From Oscillatoriales cyanobacterium (GTDB taxonomy: Bacteria > Cyanobacteriota > Cyanobacteriia > Cyanobacteriales > Laspinemataceae), in NCBI GenBank assembly GCA_011390955.1, contig JAABRM010000048.1, positions 1 through 54,950 on the forward strand: DNA of 54,950 nucleotides, written 5' to 3'. Both the position numbers and the translations under genes were made by a program. Numbering within the stretch: position 1 is the stretch's first letter; each line of letters opens with the position of its first letter. This document shows positions 1-8,029 of the stretch, one piece after another. The notes under the pieces were generated by a model, which made no database searches, was not told the origin of the DNA, and worked only from the letters and a program-made list of their open reading frames with translations.

Positions 1-176
1 GTGTTAAACGTGGTTTATACTTGACTTCCACTGGTAGAATCATCAACGCTGATATCAATGGAAGCATGAATATAGCTAGAAAAGTAATTCCCGATGCTTT
101 TGAGGGAATAGAGGGATTGCCGTTTATCCCTGTAATTTTAGACCTTTGGACTAAAATTACCAACGTAGCTGTCTAA
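1..176 (+). CDS. tnpB: RNA-guided endonuclease TnpB, C-terminal end only (IS200/IS605 or IS607 type)
   Basis: An open frame enters from the left edge (codons in phase with position 3) and stops at TAA 174-176, giving 57 C-terminal residues. It contains GRIINADINGSMNIARK, matching the last RuvC block of TnpB, in which the Asp of NADxNGSxN is the third catalytic acidic residue. TnpB is a transposon-encoded nuclease guided by an RNA made from the 3' end of its own gene and the element's right end. The rest of the gene and any partner tnpA lie outside the window. The right end of the element should fall between 177 and about 215, where the broken amidohydrolase begins. Family identity is firm; activity cannot be judged from this fragment. 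Confidence 0.85.
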   Translation, partial: VKRGLYLTSTGRIINADINGSMNIARKVIPDAFEGIEGLPFIPVILDLWTKITNVAV

Positions 177-215
177 CATTGTCTACTTTTGGGTAACTTT
201 GTCCAGATTTTTACG

Positions 216-479
216 AGCGGTATGTTCCAAATACACAGAAAAATCTTCCGCCGCTAATGACGGTTCTGGTAATATTTCGATCGCCCCATGACCCCAAGCC
301 TCTTCCGTCGCAGTTTGGACTAACTGAGTCAGGGCGGGGTGATTAAATACTGATGGGACGAGACGTTTATAGTTGACTTGATATTTGGCCCCGTAGGTTT
401 GGCAGACATTGGCGACAATATTTTCAATCCAGTTCGGAAGCTGGCTATGGGTTTCTGGATGCAGCGATCGCACCGTTCC
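216..479 (-). pseudogene. M20 amidohydrolase, internal fragment in inverted orientation
   Basis: Reading the minus strand from 479 gives GTVRSLHPETHSQLPNW, a middle part with QVNYKRLVPSVFNHPAL, then PEPSLAAEDFSVYLEHTA ending at 216. This is the lid-to-C-terminal part of M20/HipO-type amidohydrolases (N-acyl-amino-acid hydrolases), including the conserved EDF near the metal site. The residues expected next (PGMMFRLGVG) are not downstream on this strand. They lie on the plus strand from position 480. After 216 the frame runs into about 10 unrelated residues in the presumed TnpB element end. The first roughly 250 residues of the enzyme are absent. The minus-strand frame upstream of 479 is only the antisense of the C-terminal fragment. 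Confidence 0.8.
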
Positions 480-635
480 CCAGGGATGATGTTTCGGTTG
501 GGAGTGGGCGTTCCAGAGCGATCGAATCATCCCCTCCATCACCCTCAATTTGACATCGATGAATCCGCCATTGTCACTGGCGTAGTCACCCTCGCTTATG
601 CCGCTTACAAATATTGGCATTGGGCGCAAAAATAA
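480..635 (+). pseudogene. M20 amidohydrolase, C-terminal fragment in original orientation
   Basis: Plus-strand codons from 480 read PGMMFRLGVG, then PLHHPQFDIDESAI and GVVTLAYAAYKYW, and end at TAA 633-635. This is the typical C-terminus of M20 amidohydrolases, where the HHP..DxDE stretch carries a metal-binding His. Joining it to the preceding fragment after flipping 216-479 gives ...EDFSVYLEHTA-PGMMFRLGVG..., an uninterrupted family sequence. It has no start codon or promoter of its own and cannot encode a functional enzyme alone. Confidence 0.8.
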
Positions 636-667
636 TCACGACATAGTAAATATTGAAATCCCGTAAG

Positions 668-739
668 ATTCGTAGGGTGGGCAAAAATTCACCATCATAT
701 ATGGTAGGGTGGGTAAAATTGTTTGCCCACCCTACGAAT
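668..739. repeat. Palindromic GTAGGGTGGGC-family element
   Basis: A perfect 18-bp inverted repeat (668-685 and 722-739, core CGTAGGGTGGGCAAA) encloses a third partial copy (TGGTAGGGTGGGTAAA). The same core recurs at 24170-24200, 31111-31136, 33011-33037, 45951-46098, 49775-49974 and 52374-52419. Confidence 0.85.
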
Positions 740-789
740 GTTAGTAAATAGTATAAGTTTACCGATAATTTCACCGATCCAAAGCGGCT

Positions 790-830
790 AAAAAAGCCGA
801 CTGTTTGGGAAAAAACAGTCGGCTTTTTTT
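790..830 (-). terminator. Bidirectional rho-independent terminator
   Basis: A 17-bp stem built on GCCGACTGTTT (790-806) and AAACAGTCGGC (813-830) has A-runs on its left and T-runs on its right. It can therefore end transcription in both directions. It lies about 50 nt past the stop of the DUF1400 pair on the minus strand. Confidence 0.85.
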
Positions 831-881
831 CTGAATAATGGTTATTTTTGGTTTAGGCTGGAAACCGAAACCCCTTGATGT

Positions 882-1523
882 TTAACAGATCAAGTCTGCC
901 AAGGTTTCGCGGACAAACATTAAGCCTTGTTCAGCACCACTCACCAAAAATGTCATATATTTAGACGCTTGATTCAGTTTTCTCGCATCAACAAAAAGTT
1001 CTTGCGCGGGATATTTTTCAATCACTTCTAACAAGGAAATTTCGCGATCGTCCAGAACGGATAAACCAATCGAAGACCGCAACGCCTCAATGACATTTTT
1101 CCGGGAAGGTGTATGAATCACCTGTCCGATTTCAAACAGGAATAATTCGCCCACAATAAAATCCATTGCTTTATTTAAAAACAAAGGATTCGGAGCCGGA
1201 ATTTTCCGGGTCAATGCAGTTCTAAACATCTCTGTATCATCACTAACAAACCCAGAAATAAACCGAATCACCTTAGAGGCTTCGCCAGTTTCAGCAAAAG
1301 TCTCTAGCTCAGACATGGGGATGGTCACTCTTTGCGGTCCATAAGTCAAAGTGACTTTTTGCACCACAGTTTGAGCAACGACAGTCTGGGGATGGTGAAT
1401 AAACACCAAAGAAGTTGTGACTAAACAGACTGCCATTCCGAGAGCAACGAATTTATAGAGTCTTTGGGGTAAAGCTCTCAATTTGTCCGCCACCCTTTGA
1501 AGAAAACTAAAAGGAAACTTCAT
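882..1523 (-). CDS. Stand-alone DUF1400 protein, exported (second of a tandem pair)
   Basis: The protein has 213 residues. The start is ATG at 1523 because AGGAG sits 7 nt upstream; a longer frame to 1616 adds unlikely sequence. A hydrophobic stretch (about residues 20-45, ending near VVAQT) looks like a signal peptide or anchor. The region after it matches DUF1400: VTLTYGPQRVTIPMSELETF and a following ETGE-SKVIRFISGF. In cyanobacteria this domain usually precedes an alpha/beta-hydrolase domain. Here the protein ends after about 170 further residues with no GxSxG nucleophile motif, so it is probably not an esterase. It shares its architecture and its leader with the gene at 1626-2336, pointing to a duplication. 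Function unknown; probably periplasmic. Confidence 0.8.
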   Translation of the reverse strand: MKFPFSFLQRVADKLRALPQRLYKFVALGMAVCLVTTSLVFIHHPQTVVAQTVVQKVTLTYGPQRVTIPMSELETFAETGEASKVIRFISGFVSDDTEMFRTALTRKIPAPNPLFLNKAMDFIVGELFLFEIGQVIHTPSRKNVIEALRSSIGLSVLDDREISLLEVIEKYPAQELFVDARKLNQASKYMTFLVSGAEQGLMFVRETLADLIC

Positions 1524-1568
1524 GGATAGACTCCTGATACAAAATTCAGCGAATTTGTCACTGATTTC

Positions 1569-1605
1569 AAAGTCGGGAGTTGGGAAACTCCCGGATCCCG
1601 ACTTT
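1569..1605. other. Hairpin between the DUF1400 genes
   Basis: AAAGTCGGGA (1569-1578) pairs with TCCCGACTTT (1596-1605). A competing inner hairpin, CGGGAGTT/AACTCCCG (1574-1593), overlaps it. The T-run is on the plus strand, so it is not a standard terminator for the minus-strand genes. It may be an mRNA processing or stability element, or attenuate the second gene. Confidence 0.5.
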
Positions 1606-1625
1606 TTAGATTTCAAATCCTTGGC

Positions 1626-2336
1626 TTATTTGAGCCAATTTAATCTATCAGTGTTGGCACGAGTGAGAATGTCGGGTATTTGAGTATCAGGTTGATAACT
1701 AAAGAAGTCATCGGTACATACGATGTCGTACATATAATTTCTGACTACTTCAGCGAGCGGAATTACTGTATCAGCAATTAAACGAACTCGGTTAACCGCA
1801 TCACTCACAAGCTCTCCTTGAACAGAAATCTGGCTTGCGGGATAAAACTTGAACACTTCCAACAAATTGATTTGGTCATTTCCGGCGGCATTGAGGAAAC
1901 CTTCGGTCAAGTTTTCTACACTGTTCATGGTGCCATCACCAATCACGGGATCGATCCGAGAAAGGACAAATCGACCAATGGAACTGCGAAGGACTCTTTC
2001 AACAAGTTGCTTAGGCAGAGGAATTTCTTGACCTAAAGCTTCACGGAGAATGCTAATCTCATCACTGCTCAGTTGTAAACGATTGAGAGCATCGGGAAGT
2101 GAGCCTCTTCTGACAAAGTTTTCTAGGTCTTGGAATGTGATAACTTCCCGTACCCCGCGATAAATCAGATCGATTCTGTCAGCAGCGAGGGCGTTTTCGG
2201 TATTAAAGGAAAAAGTTGCCACGGTGGCAACGACAAAGGCCAGAAACAAAGATAAACATCTTTTTCCGACTTGTTTAAAAAATTGGGTATTGGGACGAAG
2301 CAGTTGCATTAGATCGCTCCGAGATTCTATGTTCAT
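1626..2336 (-). CDS. Stand-alone DUF1400 protein, exported (first of a tandem pair)
   Basis: The protein has 236 residues. ATG at 2336 is preceded by AGGAG at 7-nt spacing. The N-terminus has basic residues, then a hydrophobic core LSLFLAFVVATVATFSF and a likely cleavage site near NALAADR, so export is expected. DUF1400 signatures follow: RIDLIYRGVREVITFQDLEN and a C-terminal part with INLLEVFKFYPASQISV, which corresponds to ISLLEVIEKYPAQELFV in the downstream paralogue. There is no hydrolase domain. The 102-nt gap to the next gene suggests one transcript. What the pair does is unknown. Confidence 0.8.
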   Translation of the reverse strand: MNIESRSDLMQLLRPNTQFFKQVGKRCLSLFLAFVVATVATFSFNTENALAADRIDLIYRGVREVITFQDLENFVRRGSLPDALNRLQLSSDEISILREALGQEIPLPKQLVERVLRSSIGRFVLSRIDPVIGDGTMNSVENLTEGFLNAAGNDQINLLEVFKFYPASQISVQGELVSDAVNRVRLIADTVIPLAEVVRNYMYDIVCTDDFFSYQPDTQIPDILTRANTDRLNWLK

Positions 2337-2939
2337 GGGTAGACTCCTGATAGTTTATGCTAAATTGTCTGCCAGTTTTACCGAGAGTTTATGAAAATTT
2401 TCCGTTGACCGCAAATTTAGGGTTATATCCTGTGTTATACGGATAAAGGTGACTCATATCCGGTCTGGCTCAGGTTGTCTGTGAATCGGAATAGTGGGAA
2501 AATAAATTTCCCTCTATCCATCTATACATTTTATCTTGCTATTGTGCCACGAAACATTCTTAAGTCAACTTTTTTTCAGAAAAGTTCAAAAAAAGTTACT
2601 TGACATGGATAATTTTCGCTAATGTTTCTAATGTTTCTAATATTAGATGGTGGTTTCCCATTGGGAAACTCCGCAACAGAAAGCTGAAAAGGTCAGCTTT
2701 TAGCCTTTAGCTATCAGATATCAGCGTGAGAGTGCTTGGGTAAAAATCTCATCAGCCGAAAGCAGGTCAATGAGAAGCTGAAAAGCTGAGAAGCTGATAT
2801 CTAATCGCTGATGGCTAAATACTGAGGTTGAAATTAGCGATAAATGTTTAGATAACCAACGGGAGAGACGCCGAGGTCGATCGCGTTGTTCCCTCCCCTG
2901 GCAAGTCTTAATCCTTGAAGAAATTCCGGGTTTGATATT
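2337..2939. other. Intergenic region with degenerate repeats
   Basis: About 600 nt with no supportable gene. It should hold the promoter of the DUF1400 pair (right of 2336, minus strand). Around 2680-2820 there are related short motifs in both orientations (AGCTGAAAAG, GCTATCAGATATCAGC, GCTGATATCTAATCGC) that could form hairpins but have no recognised role. Confidence 0.5.
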
Positions 2940-4961
2940 TTAGGGAATGGGACGACGGGGAGATAAGACGATGAAAAAATCAGATTGGGTACTGATGGTT
3001 GTGCTGGAATTGCTTAAGGTCAGACTGCGAATATTTCCTAAAATACTGGTTCCTAAAGCCAGCATGGGATCGTTATTGATTGCTCCGGGGTCTAAGAAGT
3101 TGTTTACTAAAGATAATAAAGAACCAACATTGATGTAAAGATAACCGTTGTTGGGAGTGGGTAGGGGGTTAGTGGCTGTAGTAAAGGTAAAGGATCGATC
3201 GAGACTTAAATAGGGTTTGGGATGTAGTTCTTTCAGCGGGGGCAATCCAGTGGTGACGATCAAAGTTCGGTTATCTAACCAACTATAAGATAACAAGCTT
3301 TCCATTGATTGCCGTTGGGGATTGAAGACTTGCCATTCTGTAACCGGCTGACCATTGAGAATTTCCTGTTTTAGGCGGATATTTTCTGATGACGATCGCA
3401 CTGTCAATTCATCTAACTTTTGTAAAGCTTGTTTGGCTGCGGCTGGATCTTTGGTTTGAGCAATAAATCCCATACCTAGTTGGAGTCTGGGATCGAATGC
3501 GGGAAATAATCCTCCGGTGGTGGGAAATAAGAATATGGCATATTCACCATCTAGCCAAGGAATCATATTTTTGTCAAGATTTCCGCTCACCGAGTTGGGA
3601 TTATTTCCCAGAGTTGCCCAAACTTCGGCGATCGCTGGTTGATTTAATAAGCCACGGAATAACCCTAAGAAGAGTTGATTAAAATTTTTACCGGATAGAG
3701 AAAGATAAGTGGCAGCGGGAATTTGTCGATAAATGTCATTCCCCATCGGCGCAATGGCAGTTATATCCTGGGGATTTTTATAGTAAATCCGCGATTTTGC
3801 CCGAAATCCTTCCGGTTGGAACCAGGCGAAAAATTCGCCACTACTATAAGTTTCGCCGAGCAATCCTAGGGCATTTTGTAATTCTTGGACATCGGGGATG
3901 GGCAAGGGAATTCCCCAGGCGTTGGGGTCAAATGTTCGATCCAAAAAACTTTGAGCCAACCCAGAAAGTTCTCCATAGCCCACAAATAGCGATCGGCTAA
4001 AATCTGGATTTTCTAAAGTTTTCTGGAATTGCGGATTTTCGGCTAATGTAATTCCCCGCTCCCGACTATTTAACCACTGTTCAATGGGGGCAACGGTTTC
4101 CGCCGCGGCCAAGTATCCAGGCACCACCGCGATCGCCAACCCGGGCATCACTTGTGGGATTGTTTCTGGCTGGGGATTTTGCTGATTGGCCATCAAGGGA
4201 GCGATCGGTCTATGTTCGATCGCCTTTTGCTTAACTAAACCCTGGCCAAAACTTGACTGCCACGGAAATTTAATCGACTTTTCCAGTGACAGCCCCGGAA
4301 AAACATTGCTGGAAACCATGCTACCGAGGCGATCGCTGACTTGATTGGGGTCGGGAAATAAAGTCTGGGGCAAAACCTGACCCAGAGATTTCGGTTCCCC
4401 GGATTCTGGGGGCAACGGTGGCATCATTTGCCGCTGAGGAATCACTTTTTCTGGCCAAACTAAAATCTTCACCCCCTGGTATTCTCGCTCTATCGGTGGT
4501 TCCGACCGTTGTTGCTTGACTCGATCGATAAATTGTGGCAATCGGCTGGCATCTGTCACCGGAGCTAAAGTCAAGATGCCATGACTTCCTGGACTGTTGG
4601 GGGCAGTCTCAGAATTGGGCATCAAAACCTGTGCCGTCCAATCTCCTAACCAAGGTTTAATCTCTGTTGCAAAGTTAATTTCCGGTGGGATATGAGGGAC
4701 AAAGCCGGGAGCGGCAAAGTCTGGGGGAATGGGGAGAAATCGACTCACATTTTGCCAAGGTTGGGACTGGTTATTGAGCAACAGCACTCCGGTCACGTTG
4801 GCGGGCAAAACTTGGGTTACAGATGGAACTGTTGGCACTGCCTCTGATGGCTCAGTGGGTCGGGCTTGGGCGATCGCGTATCCCGATTGTATTCCTAAAA
4901 TACAAACCAGTGGCATGGCTAAATGATTGATCACCCGATAAGTCTCCCGTTCAATCCACAT
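2940..4961 (-). CDS. DUF3352 protein, secreted or membrane-anchored
   Basis: About 673 residues from ATG 4961; an in-frame TTG at 4994 would add 11. The N-terminus has a hydrophobic export segment (LAMPLVCILGIQSGYAIAQA). A Pro-rich linker follows, then the opening of the DUF3352 family: VLPANVTGVLLLNNQSQPW, PPEINFATEIKPWLGDW and a later GYGELSGL. The C-terminus contains LPTPNNGYLYINVGSL and LGNIRSLTLSNS, typical of the family's last repeat. DUF3352 proteins are widespread in cyanobacteria and of unknown function, probably periplasmic. Residues about 180-290 form a Pro/Gln-rich insertion that looks disordered. No sign of an operon with its neighbours. Confidence 0.8.
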   Translation of the reverse strand: MWIERETYRVINHLAMPLVCILGIQSGYAIAQARPTEPSEAVPTVPSVTQVLPANVTGVLLLNNQSQPWQNVSRFLPIPPDFAAPGFVPHIPPEINFATEIKPWLGDWTAQVLMPNSETAPNSPGSHGILTLAPVTDASRLPQFIDRVKQQRSEPPIEREYQGVKILVWPEKVIPQRQMMPPLPPESGEPKSLGQVLPQTLFPDPNQVSDRLGSMVSSNVFPGLSLEKSIKFPWQSSFGQGLVKQKAIEHRPIAPLMANQQNPQPETIPQVMPGLAIAVVPGYLAAAETVAPIEQWLNSRERGITLAENPQFQKTLENPDFSRSLFVGYGELSGLAQSFLDRTFDPNAWGIPLPIPDVQELQNALGLLGETYSSGEFFAWFQPEGFRAKSRIYYKNPQDITAIAPMGNDIYRQIPAATYLSLSGKNFNQLFLGLFRGLLNQPAIAEVWATLGNNPNSVSGNLDKNMIPWLDGEYAIFLFPTTGGLFPAFDPRLQLGMGFIAQTKDPAAAKQALQKLDELTVRSSSENIRLKQEILNGQPVTEWQVFNPQRQSMESLLSYSWLDNRTLIVTTGLPPLKELHPKPYLSLDRSFTFTTATNPLPTPNNGYLYINVGSLLSLVNNFLDPGAINNDPMLALGTSILGNIRSLTLSNSSTTISTQSDFFIVLSPRRPIP

Positions 4962-5156
4962 TGTCAGACTAGCAAAAGTTTTAAAGTTTCGCAATCAATT
5001 CTCTGACACCAAGGGCATTATGTAATCATTTCTTAATATTTCGGCGGTTTTGAATAAGTTATTTGTCACCATTTAATCATTGAATTGCGATCGCGATGGA
5101 ATTTCCCCATAGCAAACAGCGATCTCCAGGCAAAAAACCTCACTGTAATTAAACTG

Positions 5157-6431
5157 TTAATTTAACGGATTAACCACCCGACCGAGAAATAAAATACTGT
5201 CAGATTCATTATCTTGAATTAAAAAAATAAATGGATGGTCAGCCCGAAAAGTGGTTGCCGGAACCGTGTTCCGACTGGCGGCAACCACTCCTGACGCGCC
5301 GCCTGCCTCCGTCCCCACTTCATTCACATCGAGAAACGCTTTGTGAACAACTGCTGACAAATAAAGGTCCTCGGGGCTGCCATTCATCCCAGAAAAATTT
5401 GCTTTTTCCTGATTAAAAGCGATTTCCATTCCCATGCGGGAAAGAGTCTCCTTGAGATCGAATTCAGCCGCCATTTTGAACTTAGGCAGCCATAATTCTA
5501 CCATATACTCGCGATCGGCACAGGAAATCAATGAATCTAAATTTTCTTCGCCGATTTGTTGTTCTAGGTCTGCCAACTTTTCTGGAGTTTCTGGTAACAT
5601 AATTACCATAGAAAATCCATAGTCTAGATAAAACAATCGTAAAACTTCTACCCCATCGTATTTTCCATACCAGAATCGGTTTTTTTGATACATCATCGGC
5701 ACCGTAATCTCTTCCCCTGATTCGGTAGTAAATGAGTTTTGTTGAGTATTTTTTGCTTCAAAAGGGTATAACCAATTTCCTTGAAAAAAAATGGCATTTG
5801 TTAAAACTAACCGAGTCGAAGTATTTAACACTCCCGCAGGGATTAAATCTGTAATATTTTCTTGGGTTTGTGCCGCCACCCACTGATTAATAGTATCGCG
5901 AGCGGATTCCGGCTGAGTTTGAAAATCTACTTCAGCTAAAGTCGCTCCATAATATTCTTCGGTCAATTGCAGAAAACTGGCCAAAAAACCATAATTTTTT
6001 TGACCCCACAGTCGATTTGCTATGTAGATTTGATACCCTTCAGATTTATTTAGACCGATCCTATGGGCAACCTGACTGAAACCCGAATGTATGGCCTGTG
6101 GTGCCAAACTAAAATGAAGCACTTCTGCAATTTTTTCGGCGGTTTGTCCGGCGGCACCGCCGTAAGTCATGGCCAAAGCGGTAGACAAACTATAAGGGGA
6201 AAAAAATAAGTTTCCCTCCCTTTGGGATAATTGCTGATAAAGGTCAACGGCAAATCGATTATTGGCCGTGACAATGCCCTGAACAGCGGGATCTATCCCC
6301 ATCATTTCTGAAGCATTTTCCGCACTATTGGCCATAGGAAAACTCAGAAAAGTATCCCTGGAACCGGGTTGATAAGTCAAGGTAAGTAAACCAGCGACTA
6401 TTGTCGCTAACCTAATAATTAAATGTTTCAT
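5157..6431 (-). CDS. Serpin-family protease inhibitor, exported
   Basis: About 424 residues from ATG 6431; the longer frame starts with TTG at 6464. A hydrophobic N-terminus (LIIRLATIVAGLLTLTY) suggests export. Serpin landmarks are in order: NLFFSPYSLSTALAMTYGGA, NRLWGQKNY, VLTNAIFFQGNWLYPF, VPMMYQ, DYGFSMVIMLPE, VHKAFLDVNEVGTEA, and ADHPFIFLIQDNESDSILFLGRVV. The reactive-centre hinge GTEAGGASG has small residues throughout, as in inhibitory serpins. Counting from the hinge places Arg at P1 and Asn at P1', which suggests trypsin-like targets (inference). Length is normal for the family. Bacterial serpins are patchily distributed. The gene stands alone, about 200 nt from the DUF3352 gene. Confidence 0.93.
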   Translation of the reverse strand: MKHLIIRLATIVAGLLTLTYQPGSRDTFLSFPMANSAENASEMMGIDPAVQGIVTANNRFAVDLYQQLSQREGNLFFSPYSLSTALAMTYGGAAGQTAEKIAEVLHFSLAPQAIHSGFSQVAHRIGLNKSEGYQIYIANRLWGQKNYGFLASFLQLTEEYYGATLAEVDFQTQPESARDTINQWVAAQTQENITDLIPAGVLNTSTRLVLTNAIFFQGNWLYPFEAKNTQQNSFTTESGEEITVPMMYQKNRFWYGKYDGVEVLRLFYLDYGFSMVIMLPETPEKLADLEQQIGEENLDSLISCADREYMVELWLPKFKMAAEFDLKETLSRMGMEIAFNQEKANFSGMNGSPEDLYLSAVVHKAFLDVNEVGTEAGGASGVVAASRNTVPATTFRADHPFIFLIQDNESDSILFLGRVVNPLN

Positions 6432-6980
6432 ATTAGTATTTTTTTTGGGGCACGACTTACCCAATATTGGCGATCGCTCGCGTTTAGGATCGGCCTGAGA
6501 AAGCGAATCACCCCTACCATATATATAGGTAATGGGTAAGTGCTATTTGTGATTTTGGCAGAGGAAAGCGTCCGGGTAATCTCGCGGCTTGTCCTCGATT
6601 CAATTCACACCCTGTTTATGAGCAAATATCAGCCATGTTTAAAGGCTGACAATTCTGAAAATGCTGAGAAGTGGGGCCTAATGCTCAACATTTCTGCAAC
6701 AGTAGCACGATCTAACTGATAACACTCGCCGCAATTCCCAGTCTATTGTACTCCGAAAAATCTCAGTTGGTTAATTAGCCAAGAATCGCCGCCCTAAATT
6801 CAGGCAAACAGAGAAACGGATGCAATGGTAAAACCAGATATCCGCTAAATTTGTCGCAAGTTATCATCGCTCGATATTTTCTGGCTCATGGTTGGCTCAA
6901 ATTTGCGATCGGCGAAAAGCGATAAAGTAGATTAGCTGGCCAAATTTTCCAGATTTTATTAACAATTTACTAAGGTAGTT
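6432..6980. other. Intergenic region without recognised features
   Basis: About 550 nt between the serpin and Uma2 genes, both read leftward. Promoter elements of the serpin gene should lie at its left end. I see no conserved peptide, strong terminator or long repeat. Confidence 0.4.
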
Positions 6981-7565
6981 TTATTTTCCTAGAAAAAATA
7001 TTTGTTTCAAGTCTAATCCCAATCCAATCAAGAGATCGTCGCCGGATAAAAAATCCGGCAGTTGCATTCTTTGCATCGACTTGCTAGGGGCATAAATTTC
7101 AATTTTTTTCAGAATTGGATCGATTAACCAGCCCAAACTAGCACCCTGATTTTGGTACTCTTGCATTTTTAGCTGGAGACTTTGCCAATCATCATCAGGA
7201 GAAAGTAACTCCAGGATAAAATCCGGGCATAATGGGATGATTGACTGGGTTTGGATTGCCGTTAAATTAGAGCAATTTTCTTGCTTGACCCAGGCTAAAT
7301 TGGGACATCTAATGCTGCCATAAGGTAATCTAAAAGCAGTATTGTCGAAAACTACGCCGAGTCCGGTTTGTTGATTCCAAGTCCAAAATTGACTGGCGAT
7401 CGCCCAAGTCCACTGTTTGGTTTGACGGTCAGGCTGACTGCAAATCTGGAGGGTTCCTTCAACCGTCCGCTCAAATTTATAATTCTGATTACTTTGGCAA
7501 ATCTCCAGAAATTGTCGATCGTTTAGCTCAATAAGATTGGTTAAATTTAGTTGAATTAATGTCAT
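6981..7565 (-). CDS. Uma2-family putative endonuclease (DUF820)
   Basis: The protein has 194 residues from ATG 7565. The pattern is that of Uma2 proteins: N-terminal LNDRQFLEICQSNQNYKFER, a central GLGVVFDNTAFRLPYGSIRCP (family: F.LP.GA.RSPDxSW), then LCPDFILELLSPDD with the conserved Asp and Glu of the PD-(D/E)XK-like fold, and GASLGWLIDPILKKIEIYAP. Members are abundant in filamentous cyanobacteria, usually as isolated genes, and their biological role is unclear. This one is less typical in its central motif (SIRCPNLAWV). There are two other Uma2 genes in the window, at 46123 and at the right edge. Confidence 0.85.
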   Translation of the reverse strand: MTLIQLNLTNLIELNDRQFLEICQSNQNYKFERTVEGTLQICSQPDRQTKQWTWAIASQFWTWNQQTGLGVVFDNTAFRLPYGSIRCPNLAWVKQENCSNLTAIQTQSIIPLCPDFILELLSPDDDWQSLQLKMQEYQNQGASLGWLIDPILKKIEIYAPSKSMQRMQLPDFLSGDDLLIGLGLDLKQIFFLGK

Positions 7566-7906
7566 ATTTTATATTATGGATGAAAAGTGGAGAATTTTTA
7601 GCCAATTTATTTCAGTTTAGCTCAAAAATTCACTGTTTGCCACCCAGCAGTCCCCACAAATCCCTGGCGGTTGTCCCAACTTCCGTCTAGGGATTTTCCC
7701 AGGCAAGCGGCAAAATCTGGGGGTAAACCGGGCTGATTTCGTTCCGGTGTCTTCCTGGGACTGACGGCGATCGCCGATCGAAACTCCTGAAAGGCTTGTC
7801 TGGAGAGGGTTAGAGCCGATTGACAAAAAAATCGAAAAATTTTTGGCCAAAACTATAGACATTTAAAAAAAATCTGCTAAGATAGTTAAGGTTCGGAAAA
7901 AAACAA
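7566..7906. other. Intergenic region upstream of tRNA-Met
   Basis: About 340 nt. An 81-codon minus-strand frame at 7617-7862 has composition and residues unlike a real protein and no relatives I recognise. The right end should carry the tRNA promoter. No other feature seen. Confidence 0.4.
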
Positions 7907-7978
7907 GGCTCAGTAGCTCAGTGGTAGAGCAGGGGACTCATAAGCCCTTGGTCGCGTGTTCAAATCACGCTTGAGCCA
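7907..7978 (+). tRNA. trnM: tRNA-Met (anticodon CAU)
   Basis: The cloverleaf is complete. Acceptor stem GGCTCAG pairs with TTGAGCC plus discriminator A. The D arm is GCTC-AGTGGTA-GAGC and the anticodon loop CTCATAA. The T arm is GCGTG-TTCAAAT-CACGC. Anticodon CAU could mean elongator Met, initiator, or Ile decoded through lysidine. The acceptor start GGCTC and the loop resemble cyanobacterial elongator tRNA-Met. The last anticodon-stem pair (31-39) is an A-G mismatch. CCA is not encoded. Confidence 0.93.
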
Positions 7979-7983
7979 TAGAC

Positions 7984-8016
7984 ACCGCAAGGGTTTCAGC
8001 CCTTGCGGTATTTTTT
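7984..8016 (+). terminator. Rho-independent terminator of tRNA-Met
   Basis: ACCGCAAGGG (7984-7993) pairs perfectly with CCCTTGCGGT (8000-8009) around a 6-nt loop. ATTTTTTT follows directly, 6 nt past the tRNA. Confidence 0.9.
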
Positions 8017-8029
8017 TGTCCCGCACCAT

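Noticed and set aside
183-629. A single intact 148-residue minus-strand gene
   Set aside because: Residues 1-50 are only the antisense of the amidohydrolase C-terminus and the last 10 lie in the presumed element end; only the middle is homologous.
7617-7862. 81-codon minus-strand frame before tRNA-Met
   Set aside because: No family resemblance and no ribosome binding site; composition like random frames.
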